Shown here: positions 12,614 through 22,490 of the stretch, in pieces
Position numbering within the stretch: the first letter of the stretch is position 1
How the letters are laid out: each line of letters begins with the position of its first letter
DNA from: Lindgomyces ingoldianus
Taxonomy: Eukaryota > Ascomycota > Dothideomycetes > Pleosporales > Lindgomycetaceae
Reading direction: 5' to 3'
Length of the DNA stretch: 64,000 bases
Assembly: GCF_010093535.1 (NCBI RefSeq)
Contig: NW_022985176.1
Location: 92,813 to 156,812 of the forward strand
Translations under genes and position numbers: made by a program
The notes under the pieces: model-generated
Told to the model about the DNA's origin: nothing
Database searches by the model: none
The model's input: the letters and a program-made list of their open reading frames with translations, nothing else

Positions 12614-13243
12614 TTAAACTAGGATCAGTAACATTCAGCCGGAGGACGGCGGCATAATATCTAGGTCATACCGAGCGATCAGCCTGTGCGCTGCATTCGC
12701 CGACCGACCCTCATTAAGGAGATCTGCTAGTACGACTAGGCCGAGCCTCAGTTCGTCAACAATAGCCATCTGCCTTCAAAGCCCTGGTCAGGCCAGGCAA
12801 CCAAAGCAACCTCATCAAGGAGCCCTGAGCTAGGAGCGCTGCTCTAGTTCGAATCGACTGTAGGGGGGGGCCTATAGTACCATCACCGCACGACGCGAAG
12901 AGAGCCGCGGGCTCTGTACGAAACCACCACCACCCTCGATCCCCTGCTACACAATCGGAAGCCCTGAGGCAGCAGGCACCTTACAGGCCTAGAGACGGCA
13001 GGCCCACCGACATCTGCTGCACAGCCAGCAGCACCAATAGTCGAAAGCGATACATACACATCTAGACAGCGAAAGGGCAGATATAGTGGACTTGGCTGGT
13101 AGTTCTCTTAGTCACGTAGACTCAGGAGCTGGGTTGCAGTCTCTAGGTAGCTATAGGCAGACGAGACTGGCCTGGGGGAGAATACCTGCAGGTGGCACAA
13201 TCTGCATGAGCTCTAGCTAGTATGCTAGGTGTACATCGGCAAC
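12614..13243 (+). other. Element C internal leader, no recognised gene
   Basis: 630 bp of GC-rich unmutated sequence after the 5' LTR; the primer-binding site should lie at its start (AACTAGGATCAGTAAC region) but I cannot match it to a tRNA. No frame in it resembles gag. Confidence 0.5.
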
Positions 13244-13560
13244 GACAATAGCTGCACCGCCTGCAGTAGACAATGGCCGCTCCGCCAGTGGCATTAACAA
13301 TAGGCTGCTCCGCCAGCAGCATCGACAATGGCTGCACCGCCAGCAGTAGACAACAGCTGCTCCGCCAGTGGCATCAACAATAGGCTGCCCCGCCAGCAGC
13401 ATCGACAATAGCTGCACCGCCTGCAGTAGACAACAGCTGTTCCGCCAGCGGCATTAACAATAGGCTGCCCCGCCAGCAGCATCGACAATAGCTGCACCGC
13501 CTGCAGTAGACAACAGCTGCTCCGCCTGCAGTAGACAACGGCTGCTCTGCCTGCAGCATC
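13244..13560 (+). repeat. 80-bp minisatellite in element C
   Basis: Four units starting at 13244, 13324, 13404 and 13484 (80, 80, 80 and about 77 bp). Each has three ~27-bp sub-repeats of the form GACAATAGCTGCACCGCC. The 80-bp period is not a multiple of three, so a constant protein repeat is not encoded; minus-strand open frames here are by-products of the repeat. Confidence 0.9.
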
Positions 13561-13620
13561 GACACGGCTGCACCGCCAGCAGCACCACCGCCCCATCTGC
13601 TTCACCCTCTCGGGACCCAA

Positions 13621-13726
13621 AGCAGCATCACCGATCAATCAGCTGCACTGCCAGCAGCATCACCGACCAGCCAGCTGCACTGCCAGCAGCATCATCGATC
13701 AATCGGCTGCACTGCCAGCAGCACCA
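13621..13726 (+). repeat. 32-bp minisatellite in element C
   Basis: Three units beginning AGCAGCATCA at 13621, 13653 and 13685, with a partial fourth at 13717. The GCTGCACTGCCAGCAGCA core is shared with the 80-bp block, so the two arrays probably have one origin. Confidence 0.85.
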
Positions 13727-13739
13727 AACCGATACTAGC

Positions 13740-13973
13740 ATGGGGAAATTCTCAAAGCTCGAGATGCGGGTAGACCCCACGCACGACGTCTTCCACGCAG
13801 ATCGCCTGCGAAAGGAATCACCAACAGCGCTGCCAGGCCAGCTTAAACCAGGTCCCCCAGCGCGGTTGGAAGCCTGGCTGCAAGCGTACGAGGCAGGAGA
13901 AGACCTAGAGGCAACAAGGAAGGATGGCCAGCCTAGGGAACTTGCTAGTAGAGGGGACTATAATAGAGGCTAG
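13740..13973 (+). CDS. 77-residue open frame in element C, probable remnant of a chromovirus pol C-terminus
   Basis: An ATG frame of 77 codons ending TAG, just downstream of the minisatellites. It reads FHADRLRKESPTALPGQ near residues 18-34 and PPARLEAWLQAYEAGEDLE near 39-57. From memory of fungal gypsy polyproteins, the first string resembles the HxxFHxxxLRKA..PLPGQ stretch that follows the integrase and the second the PGPPxRLEEWL tail that follows the chromodomain. That would imply an internal deletion of the chromodomain. Basic N-terminus, acidic middle, no signal peptide. Whether it is translated is unknown; it may simply mark the autonomous ancestor of C. Confidence 0.45.
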   Translation: MGKFSKLEMRVDPTHDVFHADRLRKESPTALPGQLKPGPPARLEAWLQAYEAGEDLEATRKDGQPRELASRGDYNRG

Positions 13974-14045
13974 GGAACGCGCTATACATGTTATTATTGT
14001 ACGTAACTACGGACTCGGGGACGAGCCCGCCTTGGAGGGGGGTAA

Positions 14046-14260
14046 TGTGACGGTGCTGCTTGTCAAGCTCCGCTGCTAGTCACATGATCTCGCTAAGGGT
14101 TAAGCGAGCGCGCTAGCGCCTTGGCGCTGCGCAAGCTTTTCTCTCGCGAAAACCCTTCGCCTCCTTCACTCCCCATCCTAGTTTAGCTGAAATAGAGCCG
14201 ACCTACTCTGCCATGCTTCCCCAGCTCCATACGGTAGTAGAGACAGTGCTTGTCATCACA
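14046..14260 (+). repeat. 3' LTR of element C
   Basis: 215 bp; differs from the 5' LTR at about three sites (G/A in CCCCGTCC, and A/G and C/A in CATACAGTCG). Two are transitions, one a transversion, so the divergence does not look like RIP. Confidence 0.93.
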
Positions 14261-14265
14261 ATACC

Positions 14266-15045
14266 CCTAATAAATGCTACTACTAAAGAGTAAGCAACAG
14301 CAAAATTTGTCTAGACCCTATAGATAAATAAAGCATTTATAACATTAAAGCAGACTATAACAGCTAAACTAGTACTAAGAATGTATAACCTATAATTAGA
14401 CACTAAGATCTATATAGATGCGTTCTTAGAAGCTAGCAGAGCCACACTTTACTAAAAACAAGAGAATAGAAAGTAGCACCTAGTAGCATACTACTCTGCT
14501 AAGTTCTTAGGACCTAAGGTAGGCTATAGTATACCTAACAAAGAGCTAAAAGCAATACTAAACGCAGTAAGAGTATAGGCTACAGAGCTACATAGAATAG
14601 CAAAACCCTTTAATATTATAATTAATTACACAAACCTAGTTATGTTCCTTATAGTAAAGAAACTCTCCCTTATGCACATAAAATAGGCAATAGAGCTTGC
14701 TTAATTTAACTATATTATTAAGCATGTCTTAGAAGCATAAAACTAGTAGGCTAACGCCCTTAGCTAAAGGCTAGACTACTTTAATAAAGAAAAAGGAACT
14801 AGAAAGTTTACTCTTTTTAATAAAACTAATAAAAGATAGCTTTATAACAGACCTTAACTTATAAAAGAACTCTATATGCTCTTTATAAGTAAGCAAAGAT
14901 AAAAAAACTTAATATACAAATATTACAAATCTCTAATATTTAGACACCTAAGAATAGGCACCTTTTAGAGAAAGCTAAAGGCAGCTATACAAAGACAGAT
15001 ACTAAAGGTAAAGTAATTATACACTAAGGTGCTTAGAAAATATAA
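14266..15045 (+). pseudogene. pol: Element A RNase H and start of integrase
   Basis: RNase H core is readable near 14395-14530 (IYIDAFLEASGATLY, HLVAYYSAKFLGP, NKELKAILNAVR). The link to the integrase H2C2 region follows (FRHLRIGTF-like, near 14938). The frame is cut by the pogo-type insertion; joining across one TA gives KYNTCNRNN, which matches the CNTCNRNN string of D at about 24755-24780. Confidence 0.85.
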
Positions 15046-15047
15046 TA

Positions 15048-16893
15048 ACGTACCTAACGGGTTGGCCGGCCACACGGGTTGGCCGGCCACTTTTGCTAAG
15101 CCCCTACCACACTCTACCTATCTACATAATGCCTTAACAACAACACTAGATTAAATCTTCTAAAGAATGTTAAATACAGCTTACTCTTTAGGCTTTTAAA
15201 TAAGACTTAAAACTCTCTTTATAACACACTATAGCTATTTATAATGTCTCTTACATAACACTAAGTAATTAACGCGCTAGACAGCCTTTAAAAGCAGAAT
15301 GCTAGCCTAAATTAAAGAATCTAACTAAGCTTAAAAAAAAAGTAGTTATTAAGTATATACTTAAGCTTATTATGCGCAGATTTTCCTTTAGGCTTACAGC
15401 TGTAGCTAATATAGCTAATTCCTTGCGCGCAGAGCGCAATTTAGGCTAGGTTAGCTTAAACTAGCCTAGTATATAAGTTAAGCACTGCTCTAAGTTTATA
15501 ATAAAGTTTAATTATAAGTATAATTATAAAAGAGCACTTTATAAGAATCTAGAGGTTATCTAAAGCTAGTTTTACCTAGTAGCTAACATAAAAGCTAAGT
15601 ACAGTATCTAGAATAAAAACACATATAACTTTAATAAGTTAAGCTTTATAATAGGCTAAATATTAACTAGAGCAGTTATTATAGCTTTAGAGAAATAAAA
15701 ACAGCTAAAGGTAATATAGTAAAGTAATAAGAAGTAGACAATAGTTATCTAAAGCATTAACATAGTAAAGTAAGCTATTTTACTCTTTATTATTTTTAAA
15801 GGCTGCTATTACTTTTTTACTTAGTATAAAAAGAAAAATCTGCCTTAGAACTAGGTTATTATAGTCTCTAAGAACAGCTAGATAATAAATAAGCTTAGGC
15901 GATAGTAGTTAAAGCACTTTAATAAGCATATAAAAAAAAGTTGTAAGTGCTTATTAGCTTTTTATTATTAACAGCTATAAGAGCTATAACTTACTTAATT
16001 TCTAGCAGTACTATAAGAAAAATAAGATTATTACTATCTACATGCTTTTACACTTATTGCACCTTTTACAGCCTTTTAATGTAGGTTGTTTTACCCCTTT
16101 AAAAAAAGTGTATAAGCGCTAAGCTAAAAATCTTATGTGTAACTAGATTACTTATATTATAAAACTTAAGTTTCTACTATGCTTTATACACACTTATAAT
16201 GCAGTAATTACTTCTAGTAATATTTAAGAAGAGTTTCAAAGCACTAGTTTAGTCTTATTTAACCTAAAATAGGTTAAAATAGCCCTTAACATCTAGTTGC
16301 ATACTTTATTACTACTACTACCTATTAATAATAAGCTTTAGTAGTTGTAAACCCTAAGTAATACTTTTAAATTTAAGTTATAATTAATGCTTATAAAGGT
16401 AAGAATTTAAAAGCATGTAGATAGCTTACTAACATCTATAGTAAAGGCCTTTAAAAAAGTCTTAAAGGGGGCAGTAATTATTACGCATAAGCTAGTGTTA
16501 GTATAAAAGAAGATTATAGAGCTTTAAGCAGTAAATAAGGCTACTACATAATATAGATTACATAAAAGAAAGCAGATTTAGGTAAAAAAGACTTTAATAA
16601 TTAAGAATAAGGCTTATCTAACTACTCTAAAGGAGTTTAGAGCGCGTAGTAATAGGAAGAAGCTAAAGACGCAAGTGCACACTAAAAAAAGTAAGCTAAG
16701 TTAAAGGCAATATAAGTAGTGTAATTAGACTAGGCATAACTTGCGTACATGTAAGAAAGTAGTAGAAGTAGACTCTAAATAATATCTTATGTTGTATTAC
16801 TTTATACAGGGCTAAAGTGGGCTGTTTTGCGAGAGAATAGGGTGGTTTTAGTGGGGGCTTGGCAAAAGTGGCCGGCCAACCTGTTAGGTACGT
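15048..16893 (+). mobile_element. Second pogo/Fot1-like DNA transposon with distinct terminal repeats
   Basis: 1846 bp flanked by TA (15046-15047, 16894-16895). The termini read ACGTACCTAAC(G/A)GGTTGGCC inward, then CTTTTGCTAAGCCCC, related to but distinct from the other pogo copies (ACGTACTTCATGGGCGAG). The left end has a tandem duplication of CGGGTTGGCCGGCCAC (15058-15073, 15075-15090) that the right end lacks. The interior carries a mutated transposase relic similar along its length to the other copies (for example HFNKHIKKSCKC near 15916). Confidence 0.9.
15170..16800 (+). pseudogene. pogo/Fot1-like transposase relic
   Basis: A DDE-superfamily transposase frame broken by TAA/TAG. Readable pieces: helix-turn-helix/CENP-B-like part near 15370-15500, first catalytic block YNFNKLSFIIG near 15620-15655 (Asp changed to Asn), PLNVGCF-like block as *PFNVGCFTPLKK near 16070-16100, and a C-terminal CCHC knuckle near 16715-16755 (CN*TRHNLRTCKK, first Cys lost). 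It would cut and paste the element at TA sites; here it is dead. Confidence 0.8.
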
Positions 16894-16895
16894 TA

Positions 16896-17990
16896 CCTGT
16901 AACAGAAATAATTTATAGAGGTATAAGGCCTATAGATATCTATAACTAATTAAAGCCCTAAAGCAACTATAGATAATAATTATAATAGACTTTATTACAG
17001 GACTCCCTCTATCTAGAGAACTAAGAATAGAAAGAAGGTGCAATATAATTATAGTTCCTTTTAATAAAACTACTAAATACTTGCACACCTAGCTATTAAA
17101 AAAAATAATAACAGCTAAGAAATTTATTTATAAGCTTAAACAAAATATTATATTAGTGTATAAATGCTCTAAGGTTATTATCTCTAACTAAGACAAATTA
17201 TTTACTAGCAGATTCTAGAAAGCAGCTATGCAACACCTTAGTATAACACACAAACTATCTACAGCATACCATCCACAGACAGACAGCTAGACTAAAAGAG
17301 TAAATGCTAAGGTAGAGAAATATCTAAGGAAGTACATCTCTTACACCTAAAATAATTAGGTAGAGTAGCTTTTTATAGCACAACTAGCTATTAACATAGT
17401 AGAATTAGCTATAACTAAAGAAACACTATATAAAGCTAATTTTAAGTATAACTTATACTTTACGCTATAAAGAAACTAGCCTATAGACTCTTAGAAATTA
17501 GTAGATTAACTATTAAGCCTATAAAACATTTATAAAAAGTTAGTAACTAAGGCTAAATCTAGTTAAAAAATAATAAAATAATACATAAATAAGTTATAAC
17601 AGCTAAGCCTAGGAATTAGCCTAAAAGACTATGTGTACTTTAATACTAAGAACCTTAAAGTATCTAGACCCTCTTAGAAGCTAGCAGAAAAGAGAATAGG
17701 ACTATATAAAGTCCCATAGACAACTATAAGCTTAAGCTTCCCCTACACATAAAAATACACCTATAGTTCTACATCTCTAAATTAGAAAAAGCACCTAAAG
17801 AGATTCCTCTATCTATATAGAGATAAGAAAATAAAAAAACTAAGTATAAAGTTAAACACATTATTAGTAACTAAAGAAATAAAAAAGAATTTTTAGTAAA
17901 ATAAAAAAAATAGCTTACTAGTAAAAACACATAGAAACTAGCTAAGAACTTACAGAATGCACAGTAGTTAGTGTAGGCGTACCTTTAGGC
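16896..17990 (+). pseudogene. pol: Element A integrase and chromodomain
   Basis: Integrase core: IDFITGLPLSREL near 16978-17020 (first catalytic Asp region), VIISN*DKLFTSRF near 17174-17217 (Asp changed to Asn) and AYHPQTDS*TKRVNAKVEKYL near 17265-17325 (the E-bearing helix). A chromodomain follows near 17840-17985, read as KKEFLVK*KK*LTSKNT*KLAKNLQNA, with the aromatic-cage tryptophans mostly turned into stops. Chromodomains of this class bind H3K9-methylated nucleosomes in other fungal chromoviruses, so this one probably steered insertion into heterochromatin. Confidence 0.88.
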
Positions 17991-18094
17991 TTATCTAAAA
18001 GAAACTAGCTAGGTAATAAGGCACCTATATTAAAAGGAATAGCTATGTTATTACTAGATAGTAGCAGCCTTTAAAGATAAGTCTTAGCTAATAA

Positions 18095-18487
18095 GGGCTG
18101 TAAAAGAAAGCAACTCTTTACTTTAGCCTTAAAAGCTTTTATTTTATCTAAGAAAAAAAAATTCCTTTTTAAATACTTTATATACTAAGCCTTTAGCAGG
18201 TCTAGTAATTTTTAGATATAATCCTGCTTAGAACGCTCCCTAGCTGTTGCCTCTAGGATCTTCTAGACTTAACATAACATCTCCTTACTAAGTACCTACT
18301 TATAAACTCTTACAGCAGCAGCCTTTTAAAAGAGTGTTTTTCTCTCTTTCTCTAACTAATTTTATATAGCGTTAGAAATAAAAGCGTTGCACTTACTATG
18401 CTTTTTTACGCACTTAACACATCTGTCTAAGAACAACATTAACACATAGAATAACCCTAAAGACTAGTAAGCGCTGCAGGGCTTTAT
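18095..18487 (-). pseudogene. Antisense Cys-rich coiled-coil gene in element A
   Basis: Minus-strand frame between the chromodomain and the 3' LTR, opposite to gag-pol. It begins KIKPCSAY (ATG changed to ATA), then LDRCVKCVKKHSKCNAF near residues 27-43, a charged stretch and a likely coiled coil ending LDLLKA*YIKYLKRNFFFLDKIKAF. D (25990-26355) and E (19428-19585 plus 27182-27430) carry the same gene with the same motif. I recognise it as resembling a common fungal hypothetical family with a CxxC...C cluster followed by LEKER and a C-terminal coiled coil. Function unknown; DNA or RNA binding is a guess from the Cys cluster. Stops are TAA/TAG only. Confidence 0.7.
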
Positions 18488-18686
18488 CTTTGTCTAGTAA
18501 AAAGGCTTAAAACAAAAAGTAATATAAGAACAATAAGATAAATAAGACTAACAAGCTATTTAGTTTAAAAAAGATAAATGTTAAAGATGCCTTTTAGCAG
18601 GTAGGCGCTTACTTTATAAACAAACTCTTACTAACACAGTTGTGTAAGCAGAGCGTTAAGGACGCTGCTAGGGAGAAGGGGCAGCG
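18488..18686 (+). other. Element A untranslated tail and polypurine tract
   Basis: Upstream (promoter side) of the antisense gene and immediately before the 3' LTR. It ends with the purine-rich GGGAGAAGGGGCAGCG (18671-18686), the likely plus-strand priming tract. Confidence 0.7.
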
Positions 18687-19276
18687 TGTTACAATCTATA
18701 GTTAGACTAACATAACTCTACCAGCAGTGCTCTATAATCTAGCTAGATTAGAACAGGGCTTGTTTATGCACTAGTTAGAGTACACAGAGGCAGCATCACT
18801 GCCTGCAATAACAGAGGAATGCATTGTCTAATAAGGAGGACAGGCTACAAGTCTAGCAAGCCTAAGGGAGCTTATAGAGCTCTTTTTAGCAAGCTCCTAT
18901 AAACTCCTCTTGCTCCCCTTAGCACCTTTAGTACATGTATATAGTTTTTACATAGAACACTCTTTAGAAGGTGTGTTTAATGTTTAGTTTATTTTTTACA
19001 TAGACTAAGTAGTATATAGCTTTTTAAAGAGCTATAATACTATTTATATAGCTTACACTATATATACCTCTAATCCTGTCTAACAGGACTGTTTGACCCG
19101 GCCACTATACTGCCGCGTATAGGGCAAACCATAATCTAGTCGCTCTACCCTTCTCCATTAGCCCAATAGCCATTACGTAGGACTGTACACCCTACTGTCG
19201 GCCCCTTTTTTTCTGTCCTATTCCCACCTAGGAACATCAACGACCCGAGTGCTTCCACGAAGCAAGGATTGTAACA
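18687..19276 (+). repeat. 3' LTR of element A
   Basis: 590 bp from TGTTACAATC to TTGTAACA. The left boundary is set by the polypurine tract and by alignment with the reversed LTR of E (36996-37593). The final ~180 bp are unmutated (GACCCGGCC, CTACCCTTCTCC), the rest RIPped. Confidence 0.88.
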
Positions 19277-19427
19277 CTGTGTTAGTAAGAGTTTGTTTAT
19301 AAGGTAAGCGCCTACCTACTAAAAAGCATTTCTAATATTTATTTTTTTAAGCTAAATAGCTTGCTAGTCTTACTTATCTTATTATCTTTATATTATTTTT
19401 TACTTTAATTTTTTTTACTAAATAAAG

Positions 19428-19585
19428 ATGTAACTCTGTAGCACTTACTAATTATTAAAGTTATCTTATGTGTTAACCCTATTATTAAATAGATATGTTA
19501 AGTGTGTAAAAAAAAATAGTAAGTGTAATGCTTTTATATTAAACACTACATAAAATTAGTTAAAGAAGGAAAAAGAGAAGCTTCT
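19428..19585 (+). pseudogene. Antisense Cys-rich gene of element E, first part
   Basis: Begins at ATG 19428 (KM*LCSTY, compare KMRLCGAC in D). It contains RYVKCVKKNSKCNAF near 19496-19540 and breaks at the D insertion (CTTCT duplicated at 19581-19585 and 27177-27181). Plus strand here because E is reversed. Confidence 0.7.
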
Positions 19586-20198
19586 TGTTACAGCCAACAG
19601 TCAGACCGTAATGACCCAACTGGCTGTCCCGCACAGCCCGAACGATGTCGGATGGAAGACGCTTAGCCCCGCGTTAGACAAATCACGTGACAGGACGGAT
19701 AAGGAATAGCTTTAGCTTTTAGAGAAAGGCCTCGCTAAGTGCATTGTCTAATAAGATATACTAGCTTGTAGGCTTGCAGGCCCTGCAGGTAGTTTCAGAA
19801 CTAGCATGCAGGCATGCAAAGCATGCAAACCCTATGTATATAGTTCTAATCACAACTATAGTTAGAAGGTTATAATTACTGTTTAGTTTATTAGAAGGAC
19901 TACCCCCTTATCCTCTCCTAAACTAAGAAAGCTGTGACCCTTCCTACAAGACACAGCTACCTTATATATCTTGCACTATATATACCTCCACTTCTATCCC
20001 TACAGATTAGGTTTACTAGCTCTCTATACAGCTGCTTAGTTAAACTATAAGCCTGCCTATCCTTTATCTTGCATTACCCTATACTCTGCTTAACAGACTG
20101 TACACCTAATCTAGCTAAGTTCTACTCTTTTGTTAACATCCTATTATAAGCTAACATACTCCTAAAAATACTATTTTATTAGAGTAAGGATTGTAACA
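19586..20198 (+). repeat. 5' LTR of element D
   Basis: 613 bp. The first ~110 bp are unmutated (GTCAGACCGTAATGACCCAAC...), the remainder RIPped. The 3' copy reads GTTAGACTGTAATGACCTAAC at the same place. Confidence 0.93.
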
Positions 20199-20289
20199 GT
20201 AATTACCACCACTACCGCAAAGTATGGCTACTACTACCTTAGACATCAGCATGACAGGCGCTTTAGCCGCTAGCACTAGCTAGACCCCT

Positions 20290-22490
20290 ACAGCAACTAA
20301 GGAAGCATAAAATTAGCAAATACTCTATCTCTAAAACAAACTTAAACACCTTAAACAGCACTTCTAGCTCTAAACATAATAGAGACCTTTAAACGCCTAT
20401 TAAATCTAAGCCCTACAGCTAGAAGTAGCTAACCTTAGAAATATTACTTAAGAAAAAACTAGTATTAAGTTAAAAAAGACTCTACACTTAGCCCCCTTTA
20501 AAGCATTTAACAGTTTTGCTAAAGACCTAAAACCTTTTTTTACTAAATGCTACCTTTACATGTAATATAATAAAGAAGCTTTTAAAATAGATAAAGAAAT
20601 AATCTTTTAAATAAGCCTACACTTAGAAGAATTACCTGCTATTTAGTTTTAACCCTATGCTAATAATTAGATAAACTATAAAACAACTAGTAAACTCTTA
20701 CTACTAAAAACACAGAAAGTCTTTAACAACATTAACTTTTTTAAGGCAGCCTTAACTATAATCTATAGGCTAGTTAACAAAGAAAAAAAAGCAGTTAACT
20801 AAATAAATGCTTTTTAACAAGGCAACAGCTTTGTCTAACAATACGCAGCCTGCTTTAGAGAACTGCTAGCTATCTGCAGATAGACAGATAAGAAAGCTGT
20901 AAGACAAATGTTCTATAAAAAACTCTTAGATAACATTAAAAATAAATTTACTTATAATAAAAAGCCTAAAAGCTTTAAAGATTACATTAAGAAAGCACTT
21001 ACCTATAACAAAAAACATGCTAAGTGTTGTAGTAAAAAAGAAAAAGGCTAGACAACTATAAAACCTAACTAGTTTTAAAAGAAAAAGAAAGTTCTATAAA
21101 CTAACACTAAACCTATAGACCTTAGTTACGCTAAACATACGCGTAGCTTCTCTAAGAAAAAGAGTAGTACTTTTAAGAGTGTAAGGCTACCCCTAAATAA
21201 GAAATAAAAGAAATAGCTTAAAAAGAAGGCATGCCTTAATTACAAAAAAGTAGGCTACTTTTGTTAGAAATGCCTAGACTTTAAACAACTAGAGAATAAA
21301 GATAGCAGCTTAACTATAAAAGTAATGCATATAGTATAAGGTCTTACAGGACTAGAGATCCTAGAAAGACTAGACAAACGCCTCTGCTAGTAATGCAGAG
21401 ACAACTACAAATCTAAAGAATGCCCTATAGACTATTAGGAAGTTAAAGTATAAAATAATAATAAGGTCTTTAGAGCACTAGAACAAGCTGCTACCTACAA
21501 AGAATAGCATAGCTACACCTAAGCCGCAACATATATTACAAACATTAAAAAAAAAGAAGAAAAGTTTCCTTTAGAGCAACCTATAACAGAAATCTCTGCT
21601 TAAGAATTAAGATATAGGTTTACCTATAGAGACTGCTAGAAGTGCAGCAACATGCACCTCTAAAAAGACTGCAAAAAATTAATGTACAAAGTACACATTA
21701 ATAATAACATTAAAACTTATAATGTTTTAAGAGAAATTGCTAGAACACACTACACAGTTATAAATAAAGAAGAATAGTAGAAAATGTTTAAGAAAATCCT
21801 TAATAAGGGAGAAGGCCCTAAATAGTAATGTACGCCACTAATAACACCTAAACTATGCTAGGAATAAGCTAACACGCCACCTCCTACGCTAGCTATCACC
21901 TGCAAAGACTTAGAAACCTGACAGAACAAAGGGTACTGCATTCCCTGTAGAAGCAAGCAACACAACAAGTTCTAATGCATCTACTAAAGCTACTTATTAT
22001 AAATTGTTAGAACTAAGGAATACCCTAGATAGACATAGGTCTAACCTATACTAATACAAAACAACCTTAAGGAATGCCCCTACACTTAGTACCTATGCAG
22101 CAACAAGTACTGCATTAAACACTAGCTAACTAAACATAGAGCTAGCTAGTAGCCCCACAAATTACAAAGCACACTAGCTAGCATAACATCTACCTGCAAA
22201 ATGCCACACTGCCTCTATTGCAAAAACAGTACTAACCACAAACAAGAACTATAGACAGAATGCGACAACAAGCTAGCATGCATGTTCTATTATTTCTAAT
22301 AAAGGGCACACTAACAAAACAATTAAACACTATACTATTATAAAATAGAAGATGCCTAATGCACAGTAACAGAATGCATGATACTAGAACATTAAGAATA
22401 TAAAATGTAATTAGACTAGATTGCAGAATACAAAGACGCAGCTGCAGCTGTTAAAGAAGACAACAGAATAGACTATAAAGAGACACCCTA
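20290..22490 (+). pseudogene. gag: Element D gag with long Cys/His-rich spacer
   Basis: Capsid-like part near 20480-20990 (QYAACFRELLAICRQTDKKAV-like fragments, also seen in A). CCHC knuckle near 21230-21275 as CLNYKKVGYFC*KC. Beyond it ~1.2 kb encode repeated Cys/His clusters: C*KCSNMHL near 21640, YCIPCRSKQHNKF near 21945, CKMPHCLYCKNSTNHK near 22197-22245 and CTVTECMILEHQEYK near 22360. The spacer is shared with A and probably E, and is much longer than usual between gag and protease. Confidence 0.78.

Larger units (their letters stand above)
12399..14260 (+). mobile_element. Element C: young, un-RIPped non-autonomous LTR element (LARD/TRIM type)
   Basis: Two 215-bp LTRs (TGTGACGG...CATCACA) differ at only about three positions. 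They are flanked by ATACC on both sides (12394-12398, 14261-14265). Base composition is GC-rich with abundant CCA, TCA, CCG and TGG, unlike everything around it. A polypurine tract (TTGGAGGGGGGTAA, about 14031-14044) sets plus orientation. The 1.4-kb interior has two tandem-repeat blocks and one 77-residue frame but no RT or integrase. It inserted into A's RT after A had been mutated, or has escaped RIP. Confidence 0.93.
1..19276 (+). mobile_element. Element A: RIP-degraded chromovirus (Ty3/gypsy) LTR retrotransposon, 5' end cut by window
   Basis: The element runs from a truncated 5' LTR (1-333) to a complete 3' LTR (18687-19276). Recognisable gag, protease, reverse transcriptase, RNase H, integrase and chromodomain relics lie in that order on the plus strand. 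Five other elements are nested inside; removing each one together with one copy of its target-site duplication restores the pol frame. The 3' LTR abuts CTGTG (19277-19281), the expected 5-bp duplication, and the flank beyond is the antisense-gene tail of element E, so A inserted into E. The LTR type and gene order match element D (about 613-bp LTRs) and especially E, the same family. All frames are broken by TAA/TAG, so A is not autonomous. Confidence 0.9.

Noticed and set aside
13244..13560. CRISPR-like array
   Set aside because: Units are contiguous with no unique spacers, and the context is a eukaryotic retroelement.
13143..13638. Four minus-strand open frames of 63-114 codons, Cys/Ala-rich
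   Set aside because: They cover the minisatellites of element C; the 80-bp period shifts the frame each unit, and the peptides overlap in different frames. By-product of GC-rich tandem repeats without RIP.
12399..14260. Horizontal transfer or a bacterial island, because of the GC jump
   Set aside because: LTRs, target duplication and polypurine tract explain it as a young retroelement; the contrast is due to RIP of the surroundings.
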